NCBI GenBank assembly: GCA_001770655.1 | Contig: MERQ01000061.1 | Span: 46,546-110,545, forward strand | DNA length: 64,000 nucleotides | From: Betaproteobacteria bacterium RIFCSPLOWO2_12_FULL_68_20 | Lineage (GTDB): Bacteria; Pseudomonadota; Gammaproteobacteria; Burkholderiales; SG8-39 | Reading direction: 5' to 3' | Shown here: positions 37,682-48,015 of the stretch, in pieces | Layout of the letters: each line of letters starts with the position of its first letter | Position numbering within the stretch: position 1 is the first letter of the stretch | The notes under the pieces: generated by a model | Databases searched by the model: none | Seen by the model: the letters and a program-made list of their open reading frames with translations, nothing else | Told to the model about the DNA's origin: nothing | Translations under genes and position numbers: made by a program

Positions 37682-37713
37682 ACGGCTGCGCGCGACTTGG
37701 CTAGACTTTCGCG

Positions 37714-40395
37714 GTGTTCCGCCATTACCTCCAGCCCCTGCTCGCGCCCAGGAGCGTGGCGCTCGTCGGCGCGACCGAGCGCGAAGGCGCGCTGGGCGCG
37801 ATCGTCTACCGCAACCTCGCTGCGGGCGGCCTGCGCGGCGAGCTCTACGCGGTAAATCCGAAGCACCGCACGATCTTCGGCAAGCCCGCCTGGCCGCGGC
37901 TCTCGAAGCTGCCGCTCGCGCCCGACCTGGCGGTGATCGCCACGCCGGCGCGCACGGTGCCGGAGATCATCGAGGACGCCGGCGCGGCCGGCGTCAAGGC
38001 CGCGGTGGTGCTCACCAGCGGCTTCGGCGAGGCCGGCATGAGCGGGCGCGCGCTCCAGGAGGAGACCGTCGCTGCCGCGCGGCGCGGCGGGGTGCGCGTG
38101 CTCGGGCCGAATTGCCTCGGCATCATGCGCACCGACGCCGGGCTGAACGCGACCTTCGCGCGCACCAACGCGCTCCCCGGCAGGCTCGGCCTGGTGTCGC
38201 AGTCGGGCGCGATCTGCGGCGCCATCCTCGACTGGGCGGCGAGCGCCGGGGTCGGCTTCACCAGCGTGGTGTCGCTCGGCGGCGCCGCCGACGTGGATTT
38301 CGGCGAGGTGCTCGATTTCCTCGTCGCCGATCCGGCCACCGAGGCGATCCTCGCCTACATCGAGGGCGTGCGCGACGCGCGCACGTTCATGTCGGCGCTG
38401 CGCGCCGCGGCGCGCGCCAAGCCGGTGGTGGTGCTCAAGGTCGGGCGCCACGCCACCGGCTCGCGCGCGGCTTCCAGCCACACCGGGGCGCTGGTCGGCA
38501 GCGACGAGGTGTTCGGCGCGGCGCTGAGGAGGAGTGGCACGGTGCGCGTGCGCACCTACACGCAGCTGTTCGCCGCCGCGCGCGTGCTGGCGAGCGCGAA
38601 ATTCCCCGAGGGCGAGCGGCTCGCGATCGTCACCAACGGCGGCGGCCCCGGCGTCATGGCCGCCGACAGCGCGGCCGAGAACGGCGTGCCGCTCGCGGTG
38701 CTTTCGCCCGCGACGGTGGCGCGCCTGGACGCGGTGCTGCCCTCGCAGTGGTCGCGCGGCAACCCGATCGATCTCATCGGCGACGCGCCGCCCGAGCGCT
38801 TCGCCGAGGCGACCGCGGCGGCGCTCGCCGACCCGGGCGTGGACGCGGTGCTCGCGATGTATTCGCCGGTGGCGGTGACCTCCCCGGAGGCCGCCGCGCG
38901 CGCCGTGGCCGGCGCCGCGCGCGGCAGCGCCAAGCCGCTGCTCGCGGCCTGGCTGGGCGACATCAACCCGAGCGAGAGCCGCGCCTACCTGGAAGCGCAG
39001 GGCATCCCGAACTTCTACACGCCGGAGAACGCCGTCGAGGCGTTCTCGTTCCTGTGCGCCTACCGGCGCAACCAGGCGCAGCTGCTCGAGGTGCCCGCCG
39101 CGCTCGCGCGCACGGGCGAGGAGCCGCGCCCGGATACCGCCGCCGCGCTCGCGATCCGCGACGCGGCGCTCGCCGGGAAGCGCACGCTCCTCGCCGAGCA
39201 CGAGGCGAAGCGGCTGCTCGCCGCGTTCGGCCTGCCGGTGCCGCCCTCGATCGTCGCCGCGGACCGCGATGCGGCGGTCCGCGCCGCGCGCGAGATCGGC
39301 TTTCCCGCCGCGATCAAGATCCACTCGCCGGACATCGCGCACAAGACCGACGTGGGCGGCGTGCGGCTGAACCTGCAGAACGCCGACATGGTGGCCTCGG
39401 CGTTCGACGACATGGTGCGCCACGTGCGAGCGCTCAGGCCCGAGGCGCGCGTCGAGGGCGTGGTGGTGCAGCCGATGCTGCGCCCGGCGCATGCGCGCGA
39501 GGTGCTGGTGGGCGTCGCCACCGACGCGGTATTCGGCCCGGTGATCTCGTTCGGCGCGGGCGGCGTGGCGGTGGAAGCGGTGCGCGACACCGCCATCGCG
39601 CTGCCGCCCCTGAACGCGATGCTCGCGCGCGACCTGATCGGGCGAACGCGCGTGCACCGGCTGCTTGCCGGCTATCGCGACGTGCCGCCCGCCGACCTGG
39701 AGGCGCTGGTCGCGATCCTCGCCGGCGTCTCGCGCATGGTGTGCGCGCTTCCCTGGCTGAAGGAGATGGACCTGAACCCCGTGCTCGCGCACCCGGGCGG
39801 CGCGGTGATCGCGGACGCCCGGGTGGTGATCGACCCGGCGCGGCTCGAGGCGCCGCCGCGCTACGGCCACATGGCGATCCATCCCTACCCGGCGGAGCTC
39901 GAGGGCAGCATCGCGCTGCGCGACGGCCGGCGCGTCCCGGTGCGCCCGATGCGCCCCGAGGACGCCGCGCTCGAGCGGCGCTTCTTCGACGGCCTTTCGG
40001 AGCAGTCGAGATACCAGCGCTTCATGCAGTACGTGCCGCAGCTCACGCCCGGCATGCTCGCGCGCTTCACGCAGCTCGACTACGACCGCGAGCTCGCGCT
40101 GGTCGCGCTCGACCCCGCGAGCGGGGAGTTCGTCGCCGTCGGGCGCTACGCGCCGAACGCCGACGGCATCACCGCCGAGTTCGCGCTCATCGTCGCCGAC
40201 GCCTGGCAGGGCAAGGGCGTGGGGCGCGCGCTGCTCGAGCGCCTGTGCGACGCGGCGCGCGACGCGGGCTACGAGGCGCTCTACGGCCACATCCTGAACG
40301 CCAACCGCGACATGCTCGACCTCGCGGCGCGCCTGGGCTTCGCCGAGTACGAGCGCAGCGGCGCCGAGGTGAGCGTGGTGCGGCGGCTCATATAG
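37714..40395 (+). CDS. ADP-forming acetate-CoA ligase family protein fused to GNAT acetyltransferase
   Basis: CoA-binding N-terminus, ATP-grasp, C-terminal GNAT (DAWQGKGVGRALLERL); GTG start. Confidence 0.92.
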   Translation: MFRHYLQPLLAPRSVALVGATEREGALGAIVYRNLAAGGLRGELYAVNPKHRTIFGKPAWPRLSKLPLAPDLAVIATPARTVPEIIEDAGAAGVKAAVVLTSGFGEAGMSGRALQEETVAAARRGGVRVLGPNCLGIMRTDAGLNATFARTNALPGRLGLVSQSGAICGAILDWAASAGVGFTSVVSLGGAADVDFGEVLDFLVADPATEAILAYIEGVRDARTFMSALRAAARAKPVVVLKVGRHATGSRAASSHTGALVGSDEVFGAALRRSGTVRVRTYTQLFAAARVLASAKFPEGERLAIVTNGGGPGVMAADSAAENGVPLAVLSPATVARLDAVLPSQWSRGNPIDLIGDAPPERFAEATAAALADPGVDAVLAMYSPVAVTSPEAAARAVAGAARGSAKPLLAAWLGDINPSESRAYLEAQGIPNFYTPENAVEAFSFLCAYRRNQAQLLEVPAALARTGEEPRPDTAAALAIRDAALAGKRTLLAEHEAKRLLAAFGLPVPPSIVAADRDAAVRAAREIGFPAAIKIHSPDIAHKTDVGGVRLNLQNADMVASAFDDMVRHVRALRPEARVEGVVVQPMLRPAHAREVLVGVATDAVFGPVISFGAGGVAVEAVRDTAIALPPLNAMLARDLIGRTRVHRLLAGYRDVPPADLEALVAILAGVSRMVCALPWLKEMDLNPVLAHPGGAVIADARVVIDPARLEAPPRYGHMAIHPYPAELEGSIALRDGRRVPVRPMRPEDAALERRFFDGLSEQSRYQRFMQYVPQLTPGMLARFTQLDYDRELALVALDPASGEFVAVGRYAPNADGITAEFALIVADAWQGKGVGRALLERLCDAARDAGYEALYGHILNANRDMLDLAARLGFAEYERSGAEVSVVRRLI

Positions 40396-40487
40396 CCGGC
40401 CTCAATCGGAGGAATTGCCAATTTCCATTTGATCTATCGAAGCGCGGGCCGTAGGCTGGCTGCGCCGATTCCGGACAAGGAGGCAGC

Positions 40488-40910
40488 ATGAAATCGATCA
40501 AGGGCACCAAGACGCACGACAACCTCAAGTACGCGTTCGCCGGCGAGTCGCAGGCGAACCGGCGCTATCTGTATTTCGCCGCCAAGGCCGACGTCGAGGG
40601 GCAAAACGACGTGTCGGCCCTTTTCCGCTCCACGGCCGAGGGCGAGACCGGGCATGCGCACGGGCACCTGGAGTACCTGGAGACCGTGGGCGATCCGGCG
40701 ACCGATCTCCCGATCGGCAGGACGAGGGAGAATCTGAAGGCGGCGGTGGCAGGCGAGACGCACGAGTACACCGACATGTATCCCGGGATGGCCAAGCAGG
40801 CGCGCGAAGAGGGCTTTGCCGAGATCGCCGACTGGTTCGAGACGCTGGCGAAGGCCGAGCGCAGCCACGCCAACCGCTTCCAGAAGGCGCTCGACCAGCT
40901 GGCCGATTGA
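40488..40910 (+). CDS. Rubrerythrin family protein
   Basis: [35 protein letters not shown]. Confidence 0.92.
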   Translation: MKSIKGTKTHDNLKYAFAGESQANRRYLYFAAKADVEGQNDVSALFRSTAEGETGHAHGHLEYLETVGDPATDLPIGRTRENLKAAVAGETHEYTDMYPGMAKQAREEGFAEIADWFETLAKAERSHANRFQKALDQLAD

Positions 40911-40913
40911 CGC

Positions 40914-42254
40914 ATGACCGTGCGCGAAGGGAGCCTCGAGGCTCCCACCCGCCATCCGCTCGACTGGAAGAGCGCGGACTTCTACGACGAGGAGAAAGCG
41001 CTCAAGGAGGTCGGGCGGATCTTCGACATCTGCCACGGGTGCAGGCGGTGCATCAACCTGTGCACCGCCTTCCCGACGCTGTTCGACCTGGTCGACTCGA
41101 GCTCGACCATGGAGGCGGACGGGGTGGCGAAGCAGGACTACTGGAAAGTGGTCGACCAGTGCTACCTGTGCGACATGTGCTACCTGACCAAGTGCCCGTA
41201 CGTGCCGCCGCACCCCTGGAACGTCGACTTCCCGCACGTGATGCTGCGCGCCAAGGCGGTCAAGTTCAGGAAGGGCGGGCTGAAGCTGCGCGACAAGCTC
41301 CTCTCCTCGACCGATGCGCTGGGGAAACTGGCCACCATTCCCGTGGTGGTGCAGACGGTGAACGCGCTTAACAAGAACGGCGCCGCGCGTATAGCGATGG
41401 AAAAGATGCTCGGCGTGCACAAGGACCGCGAGCTGCCCGAGTACGCGAGCCGCAAGTTCCGGCCCAATGCGGCCGCGTCGAAGCCCTTCCCGGTGAAGGA
41501 CGGCAAGAACACCCCGGGCAAGGTGGCGGTCTTCTCCACCTGCTACGTCAACTACAACGAGCCGGGGATGGGGCACGACCTGCTCGCGATCCTCGAGCAC
41601 AACGAGATCCCGTACGTCATCGTCGAGAAGGAAGCCTGCTGCGGCATGCCGAAGCTCGAGCTGGGCGACCTCGAGGCGGTGGCGAAGCTGAAGGACGTGA
41701 ACATCCCGGTGCTCGGCAAGCTGGCGAAAGAGGGCTACGCCATCCTCGCCGCGGTGCCCTCCTGCGCCCTCATGTTCAAGCAGGAGATCCCGCTCATGTT
41801 CCCGGACGACCCGGACGTGAAGGCGGTGGAAGACGCGATGTTCGATCCGTTCGAGTACCTGGTGCTGAGGAAGAAGGACGGGCTGCTCAGGACCGATTTC
41901 AAGGACAAGCTCGGAAAAGTCTCCTACCACATCCCCTGCCACTCGCGCGTGCAGAAGATGGGGCAGAAGACGCGCGAGATGCTGGAGGCGATCCCGGGTA
42001 CCGAGGTGAATCTCGTCGAGCGCTGCTCGGGCCACGACGGCACCTGGGGCGTGAAGAGCGAATACTTCGCCAACTCGATGAAAATCGGCCGCCCGGTGTT
42101 CGGCCAGATGGGCTCGGGCGACCCGGATTACGTCAGCTCCGACTGCCCGATCGCGGGGCGGCATATCATGCAGGGCATGCGCAGCAGCGAGGGTGCGGGA
42201 AAAGCCGTGAAGGCGCACCCCATTACGCTGCTGCGCAAGGCCTACGGCATCTAG
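40914..42254 (+). CDS. Fe-S oxidoreductase (GlpC / heterodisulfide reductase-like)
   Basis: [31 protein letters not shown]; two C-terminal Cys-rich CCG-like motifs. Confidence 0.9.
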   Translation: MTVREGSLEAPTRHPLDWKSADFYDEEKALKEVGRIFDICHGCRRCINLCTAFPTLFDLVDSSSTMEADGVAKQDYWKVVDQCYLCDMCYLTKCPYVPPHPWNVDFPHVMLRAKAVKFRKGGLKLRDKLLSSTDALGKLATIPVVVQTVNALNKNGAARIAMEKMLGVHKDRELPEYASRKFRPNAAASKPFPVKDGKNTPGKVAVFSTCYVNYNEPGMGHDLLAILEHNEIPYVIVEKEACCGMPKLELGDLEAVAKLKDVNIPVLGKLAKEGYAILAAVPSCALMFKQEIPLMFPDDPDVKAVEDAMFDPFEYLVLRKKDGLLRTDFKDKLGKVSYHIPCHSRVQKMGQKTREMLEAIPGTEVNLVERCSGHDGTWGVKSEYFANSMKIGRPVFGQMGSGDPDYVSSDCPIAGRHIMQGMRSSEGAGKAVKAHPITLLRKAYGI

Positions 42255-43092
42255 AGCCCTAGCACTCGTACTGCTTCTCGCCGGCTGCGCGCAGCTCGCG
42301 CCGCTGCCGCCGGGAACGCTCGCGTTCGGCCTGCTCGGCGACGTCCCCTACTCCGATTACGAGGTTCAGAGCCTCGAGGCGCTGATCGACGACATGAACG
42401 CGCAGAAGCTCGCGTTCGTCGTCCATATCGGCGACATCACCTCGGGCCGGGGCCCGTGTACTGACGAGTGGCTCGAGGCGCGGAAGACCCAGTTCTCGCG
42501 CCTGCGCCATCCGTTCGTGCTGCTGCCGGGGGACAACGACTGGACCGACTGCCACCGCACCGGATTCGATCCGCTGGAGCGGCTGGAGAAGTGGCGCAGC
42601 TTGTTCTGCTACGGCGAGACGATCTTCAGGCTGGAGCGGCAGCAGAACGAATACTGCGAGCACGTCCGCTGGATCGCCGGGGGCATGCTGTTCGTGGCGC
42701 TCAACGTACCGGGGAGCAACAACAACCTGGGGCGCACGAAGGAGATGGACGCCGAGCATGCGCGGCGCATGGCGGCGGTATTCGAGTGGCTCGATTCGAG
42801 CGCCGCGCTCGCGCGCGAGCGGCGGCTGGATGGGCTGGTGGTGCTGATGCAAGCCAACATCTTCGAGCGCCGGCGCGGGCCCGACGGGTTTGCTAGGGTG
42901 CGCGAGCGCCTCGCCGCGCTTGCGAGAGAGTTTGCCGGCCGGGTCGTGCTCGTGCATGGAGACGAGCACACTTTTCGCGACGATGAGCCGCTGCCGGGGC
43001 TACGGCGGATCGAGGTCTATGGCTCGCCGTTTGTGCGCTGGCTGAGGGCGATTATCCTTCCGGGCGGAATGCTGATCGAGCCGTCGAATTAG
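42244..43092 (+). CDS. Metallophosphoesterase-like lipoprotein, start codon unresolved
   Basis: Frame reads ..ALALVLLLAGCAQLAPLPPGTLAFGLLGDVPYSDYE upstream of the tracked ATG (42394); FVVHIGDITSGRG, LLPGDNDWTDC, VVLVHGDEHTF. Confidence 0.7.
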   Translation, partial: TASRALALVLLLAGCAQLAPLPPGTLAFGLLGDVPYSDYEVQSLEALIDDMNAQKLAFVVHIGDITSGRGPCTDEWLEARKTQFSRLRHPFVLLPGDNDWTDCHRTGFDPLERLEKWRSLFCYGETIFRLERQQNEYCEHVRWIAGGMLFVALNVPGSNNNLGRTKEMDAEHARRMAAVFEWLDSSAALARERRLDGLVVLMQANIFERRRGPDGFARVRERLAALAREFAGRVVLVHGDEHTFRDDEPLPGLRRIEVYGSPFVRWLRAIILPGGMLIEPSN

Positions 43093-43170
43093 GCTCCGGC
43101 ATCTAGTATTGGATATCCAAACGCCTGGCCACCTGATGACAAAAGGCACACGCCGGGGTACACTGCCCGC

Positions 43171-43464
43171 GTGAAGCCGTTCCGGTGGGACCCGGATAAG
43201 AACGAGCGCTTGAAGACGGGCCGCGGCATCTCTTTCGAGGAGATCGTTCTTGCGGTAGAGGAAGGTGGACTCAAGGATATTCTGGTCCATCCGAACCAAA
43301 AGCGTTATCCGGGTCAGGTGGTTCTAGTCGTGGCCTATCGGGAGTACGTCTTCCTTGTTCCATCGGTCGAGGAAGAGGAGCACTACTCCTTGAAGACCGT
43401 CATTCCGAGCCGGAAAGCAACGCGCGACTATTTGGAGATGGATGATCCCGATGAAAAGTCTTGA
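43171..43464 (+). CDS. BrnT-family toxin
   Basis: FRWDPDKNERLKTGRGISFEEIVLAVEEGGL...LKTVIPSRKATRDYL. Confidence 0.85.
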   Translation: MKPFRWDPDKNERLKTGRGISFEEIVLAVEEGGLKDILVHPNQKRYPGQVVLVVAYREYVFLVPSVEEEEHYSLKTVIPSRKATRDYLEMDDPDEKS

Positions 43465-43774
43465 CCGTTACGAACGAGAAATGCTGGGAGCCTACGAGAA
43501 GGGCGTATTGGTTTCCGTGCGCCCCACAAAGGCACAGCTCGCCGCGTTTCGCGATGCCGCACGTGCGACCTTTGTAAAGAGCAGGCGCGTGAACATTCGC
43601 CTTTCCGCGGCCGATCTTATGGACATTCAAGCCCGCGCGTATGAAGAGGGTGTTCCCTACCAGACGCTAATTGCCAGTGTGCTGCACAAGTACGTGTCGG
43701 GGCGTTTGCACGAGAAGAGGTCACGTCTAACCGCCGGTTCAACGGCGACCGCCCGCAGGCGGGCGGCGCGCTAG
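43442..43774 (+). CDS. CopG/BrnA-like antitoxin
   Basis: Overlaps the toxin; VNIRLSAADLMDIQARAYEEGVPYQTLIASVLHKY. Confidence 0.8.
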   Translation: MIPMKSLDRYEREMLGAYEKGVLVSVRPTKAQLAAFRDAARATFVKSRRVNIRLSAADLMDIQARAYEEGVPYQTLIASVLHKYVSGRLHEKRSRLTAGSTATARRRAAR

Positions 43775-43809
43775 CCGGGACGTTTGGGCGTCATAGAGGG
43801 AAGCAAGGA

Positions 43810-44196
43810 GTGGCTGTGCGCATCGTCAGGCTTGGCAGCCCGCGAGTGCAAGGCGAAGGCACGCGCATCGGGACGGTCCGCCGTCCACCGCGAGGCGTGC
43901 CCAAGACCGAGTTCGCATCACGGAACTGGTACGACGTGTGGTTCCCCAACCTGGCGCCGAGCCTCGAGACCATGAAGCTCGGCCAAAAGGTCAGCACGCC
44001 CACTCAGTGGGCCGCATTTGCCAGGAAGTACCGGGCTGAAATGGCGACTCCCGACAACAGCCACGCCATCGGGCTTCTCGCCGCCCTGTCCCACCAAAGC
44101 AACTTCTCGGTCGGCTGCTACTGCGAGAACGAGGCGCACTGCCACCGTTCGGTGTTGCGCCAGCTCTTGATCGAAAAGGGCGCCAAGCTTGCCTAG
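43810..44196 (+). CDS. DUF488-like protein
   Basis: YDVWFPNLAPS...FSVGCYCENEAHCHRSVLRQLL. Confidence 0.8.
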   Translation: MAVRIVRLGSPRVQGEGTRIGTVRRPPRGVPKTEFASRNWYDVWFPNLAPSLETMKLGQKVSTPTQWAAFARKYRAEMATPDNSHAIGLLAALSHQSNFSVGCYCENEAHCHRSVLRQLLIEKGAKLA

Positions 44197-46034
44197 CTGC
44201 GGAACACCGCCGCAAATCTCCCACCGAGCGTCTTGATCCGCTCAAGAAACGACCGCTCCGCCGCGCTCTCCTTCCTCTTCTTCGCCGACTCCACCCGCAC
44301 CAGCCCCGGCGTCATCATCACCCGCGCATAGCGATCGAGCGCCGTGGCGAGCGCCTGGTCGAGCAACGAGTAGTTCACCGGCTTCTTGACGAAGCGGTAG
44401 ATGCGCGCCTCGTTGATGAGGTTGATGATCGTCTCCGAGTCGGAAGAGCCCGAAGCGACGATGAGCTGGGTCTGCGGCGACTGGTTCTTCAACACGCGCA
44501 GCAGCGCCGCCGGGTCCTCAGACCGCCCGTCCAGATCGCACACCAGCGCGCCGACCTCTTCCTGAGCCAATAGCGCGAGCGCGGTATCGGCGTCCTGCGC
44601 CTCGAGCACGGAAAACCTCTTCTGCGCCAGCTCGCGCGCGGCGCGCGCCATCGCCGCCTCGCCGAGCACCAGCGCCGCCGCATCGGTGCGCGGCGCTTTC
44701 GCCCCGCGCGCGGCGGCCGCCTCGAGCGCGATCGCGACCGACACCGCTTCCGCGAGCGTCGCCTGCAGGTCCTCCTGCTGCCAGGGCTTGGAAACGAACC
44801 TGAACACCTCGCTCTCGTTCACCGAGCCGACGATCGCCGCGAGGTCGGAGTAGCCGGTGAGCAGCAGGCGCACCGTGGACGGCGCCAGGCTCTTCGCCTC
44901 GCGCAGCAGCTCGACCCCGAGCATCTCGGGCATCCGCTGGTCGCTCACCAGCACGTGGAAGCGCCGCGCCTTCAGCCGCTCGAGCGCCTGCGCCCCGCCG
45001 GAAGCGGTCTCGATTTCGTAGGTGTCGCGGAACAGCGATAGCAGCGCATTCAGCACCCGCTCCTCGTCGTCGACGAAGAGAATCGATGGCCGCTTCTGCG
45101 CCGGCGCCGCGGCGATCTGCGCTTCGCCTGCCTTGAGCGCGCGGCGCAGCGCGCCCACGCCCGCCATGCGCGGCGCCCGCGGCACGGTCGTTTCCGACCC
45201 GGCGCGCGCCGGCGCGGGCTTGGTCCCGAACGCCTTCCTCAGCGCCTCTAGGAACTCGCGCGCGCTCTCGTAGCGCTCGGTGCGGTCCTTGGCCAATCCC
45301 TTCGCGATCGCCTCATCCACCGCCGCCGGCAGCCGCGGCTCGAGCGAAGAAGGCGCGGCCGGCGCCTCTTCCAGGACCTGCTTGAGAAGATTCCCGCCTT
45401 GCCCGTCGAACGGCCGCCGGCCGCACAGCACCTCGTAGGCGATCACCGCGGAGGCGTAGACGTCGGTCCGCTCGTCGGCGCTCTTGCCGTCGAACTGCTC
45501 CGGCGCCATGTAGAAGGGCGTGCCCAGCACTTCGCCCGCCTGCGTGAGGTGCGAGCGCTCGATGCGCGCGATGCCGAAATCGCTGATCTTGGCGACTCCC
45601 ATCTCGCTCACCAGCACGTTTCCCGGCTTCACGTCGCGATGCACCACGCCGCGAGCGTGCGAGTAGTCGAGGGCTTCGAGCAGCTGCGCCAGCACCTCGG
45701 GCAGCTCGGCGAGCCCCGGCCGCCAGCCGGCGCGCAGGTGGTCGCGCAGCGACTTGCCCTCCACCAGCTCCATCGCGATCCAGGCGTGCTCGTCGTCCTC
45801 GCCGTATTCGTAAATCGCGACGATGTTCGGATGCGACAGGTTCCCCGCCGCCTGCGCCTCGCGCTTGAAGCGCTCGAGGATCGGCTGCGCCTCCTCGGGA
45901 TCGAGGTCGGCCTTTCTCACCACCTTGATCGCGACCGGCCGCTTGATCACCGGGTCCACGGCGCGGTAGACGATCGCCATCCCGCCGCGACCCACCTCGC
46001 CCTCCAGCTCGTACTTGCCGATTTTCGCCATCAC
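44193..46034 (-). CDS. Serine/threonine protein kinase with two C-terminal receiver-like domains
   Basis: VHRDVKPGNVLVSEMGVAKISDFGIAR plus ILFVDDEERVLNALL...VLVSDQRMPEM and a second receiver-like domain. Confidence 0.92.
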   Translation of the reverse strand: MMAKIGKYELEGEVGRGGMAIVYRAVDPVIKRPVAIKVVRKADLDPEEAQPILERFKREAQAAGNLSHPNIVAIYEYGEDDEHAWIAMELVEGKSLRDHLRAGWRPGLAELPEVLAQLLEALDYSHARGVVHRDVKPGNVLVSEMGVAKISDFGIARIERSHLTQAGEVLGTPFYMAPEQFDGKSADERTDVYASAVIAYEVLCGRRPFDGQGGNLLKQVLEEAPAAPSSLEPRLPAAVDEAIAKGLAKDRTERYESAREFLEALRKAFGTKPAPARAGSETTVPRAPRMAGVGALRRALKAGEAQIAAAPAQKRPSILFVDDEERVLNALLSLFRDTYEIETASGGAQALERLKARRFHVLVSDQRMPEMLGVELLREAKSLAPSTVRLLLTGYSDLAAIVGSVNESEVFRFVSKPWQQEDLQATLAEAVSVAIALEAAAARGAKAPRTDAAALVLGEAAMARAARELAQKRFSVLEAQDADTALALLAQEEVGALVCDLDGRSEDPAALLRVLKNQSPQTQLIVASGSSDSETIINLINEARIYRFVKKPVNYSLLDQALATALDRYARVMMTPGLVRVESAKKRKESAAERSFLERIKTLGGRFAAVFRS

Positions 46035-46035
46035 C

Positions 46036-47622
46036 TCAGGCGGCGAGCGCGGCGGGCGGCGTGACCGGCAGAATAATGGTGAAGCGCGTTCCGACGCCGG
46101 GCTTGGACTGCACCTCGAGCCTGCCGCCGTGGCTCTCGACGATCTTGTAGGAGATCGAGAGCCCCAGCCCGGTGCCCTTGCCGACCTCCTTGGTGGTGAA
46201 GAACGGGTCGAAGATCTTCGGCAGCACGGCTTCGGGGATGCCTTGGCCGTTGTCGGCGACCTGGACGGTGACCTCGTTGGCCCCGCGCCGGCCGGTGCGC
46301 ACGATGATGGTGCCGTCCTTGTCGGAAGTCGCCTGCGCGGCGTTGGTGAGGAGATTCAGGATCACCTGGTTGATCTGCGAGGGCGAGCAGGACACCCTGG
46401 GCAGCTCTCCGAACACCTTCCTCACGGTGCGGTGCTTGAGCTGGTTGTGCGCGATGCGGATGGTGCTCTCGATGCCCTCGTGCAGGTCGTATTCGGCCAC
46501 GTGGCTGCGATCGAGACGGCTGAAGTTGCGCAGGTTCGCGACGATCTCGGAGATCTGGCCGATGCCGTACAGGCCGTCCTTCACCGTTCGCTCGACCTCT
46601 TCGAGCGCCTTGCGGCTCCTGAGCGCCTCGATCCGGCCGCGCACCGCGGCGAACTGCCGCGCGAGCTGAGCCTCGTCCGGGCTCTCGGCCGAGAGCAGCG
46701 CGAGCAGGCGCTCGGTAGCCGCGGCGAGGCTGCCGACGTCGGACACCCGCGCGCGCACCGACTCCAGGCTCGCCTTCACGTAGGCGAGCGGCGTGTTCAC
46801 CTCGTGCGCGATGCCGGCGACCATCTGGCCGAGCGAGGACATCTTCTCGCTCTGCACCAGCAGCGCCTCGGACTCCTTCAGCTTCGCCAGCGCGTCGGTG
46901 AGCTCGCGCGTGCGCTCGGCGACGCGGCGCTCGAGCGTTTCGTTCGCCTCGCGCAGCTGGCGGTTGATGCGCTCGATGAGCAGGCGGCTCGAGGCGAGGT
47001 TCCACACCAGGTAGGCGAGCACCGCGAGCAGGAAGCCGGAGTAGTAGAGCAGCCACACGCGGTACAGCTCGGCCTGCGCGGCGGCGTCCTCGGAAGCGCG
47101 ATCGAGGGTGCGCGCCAGCGCGTCGAGCCTCGGTCCGGTGGGCGCGAGCCATGCCTGGTCGAACAGCGCCTGCGCCGCCGCGGTCAGCTCGGCGCGCTTC
47201 AGGTCGTCGCCCTCGGCGTCCGGGGAAAGCCGCGCCAGCTCGGCCCGCGCGGCGGCAAAGCGCTTCGCCAGCGCCGTTTTTTCCTCGAGCGCGCTCTTCA
47301 CGCCGGCGAGCGCGGAGCCGATCTGCGGATGCGTGAGGCGCAGCGCCTGGACTTCGAGCGCGGCATAGGCGCTGCCGTGGCGCGCCGGCTCGAGCGGCGC
47401 CTTGCCGCCGGCGCCGAGCAGCCGCGCGCCGACCAGCTGGTCGTTCCAGCGCGCGTCGATCGCGCGCAGCCCGTTCAGCGCGCCGCGCGCGCCGTTCGCC
47501 GCGTCGAGCTCCAGGCCGCTCGATTGCCAGTAGAGGAACGCCCAGCCTCCGGCGAGCACGATCGCCATGCAGGCGTACAGCGCGATGCGGATGACGCGCA
47601 TGACCCGAGGCAGTATACCCAC
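46036..47622 (-). CDS. Sensor histidine kinase
   Basis: [16 protein letters not shown]-box, HATPase [19 protein letters not shown]. Confidence 0.92.
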   Translation of the reverse strand: MGILPRVMRVIRIALYACMAIVLAGGWAFLYWQSSGLELDAANGARGALNGLRAIDARWNDQLVGARLLGAGGKAPLEPARHGSAYAALEVQALRLTHPQIGSALAGVKSALEEKTALAKRFAAARAELARLSPDAEGDDLKRAELTAAAQALFDQAWLAPTGPRLDALARTLDRASEDAAAQAELYRVWLLYYSGFLLAVLAYLVWNLASSRLLIERINRQLREANETLERRVAERTRELTDALAKLKESEALLVQSEKMSSLGQMVAGIAHEVNTPLAYVKASLESVRARVSDVGSLAAATERLLALLSAESPDEAQLARQFAAVRGRIEALRSRKALEEVERTVKDGLYGIGQISEIVANLRNFSRLDRSHVAEYDLHEGIESTIRIAHNQLKHRTVRKVFGELPRVSCSPSQINQVILNLLTNAAQATSDKDGTIIVRTGRRGANEVTVQVADNGQGIPEAVLPKIFDPFFTTKEVGKGTGLGLSISYKIVESHGGRLEVQSKPGVGTRFTIILPVTPPAALAA

Positions 47623-47631
47623 GGGGTACTT

Positions 47632-48015
47632 CTAGTGCAGGTCCAGGGCGTGGCGCTTGAGCGCCGAGAGCGGCGCGTAGTCGAGCACGTTCTCGTGCGT
47701 CGCCTCGAGCACCACCTGCGGCGCGCGCCCTGCTTCCCAGGCCTCCACCCAGCGCAGCACGTGCAGGCACCAGCGGTCGCCGGGCTTGAGCCCCCGGAAG
47801 CGCAGGTCGGGGCGCGGCGTCACCAGGTCATTGCCGCGCGCGACGCTGAACTCGAGGAACTCCGCCGTCACCCTGACGCACACCAGGTGCGCGACGCCCT
47901 CCATGCCGCGGGTGGCGCAGCAGCCGTCGCGGAAATACCCGGTAAGCGGGTCGTAGCTGCAGGCGAGCAGCTCCCCGCCGAGGACGTTTTTTTCGCCGGA
48001 GACCTTGGCGCTCAT
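47632..48015 (-). CDS. DUF2237 family protein
   Basis: NVLGGELLACSYDPLTGYFRDGCCATRGMEGVAHLVCVRVTAEFLEFS; ATG at 48015. Confidence 0.88.
   Translation of the reverse strand: MSAKVSGEKNVLGGELLACSYDPLTGYFRDGCCATRGMEGVAHLVCVRVTAEFLEFSVARGNDLVTPRPDLRFRGLKPGDRWCLHVLRWVEAWEAGRAPQVVLEATHENVLDYAPLSALKRHALDLH

Noticed and set aside
37678-40290. 870-aa minus-strand ORF opposite the acetate-CoA ligase gene
   Set aside because: GC-rich antisense artefact: His/Arg/Ala-rich, no domain motifs; the plus-strand ORF is clearly coding.
40429-40442. Possible FNR box TTGATCTATCGAAG upstream of rubrerythrin
   Set aside because: Good left half-site only; the right half does not match ATCAA.
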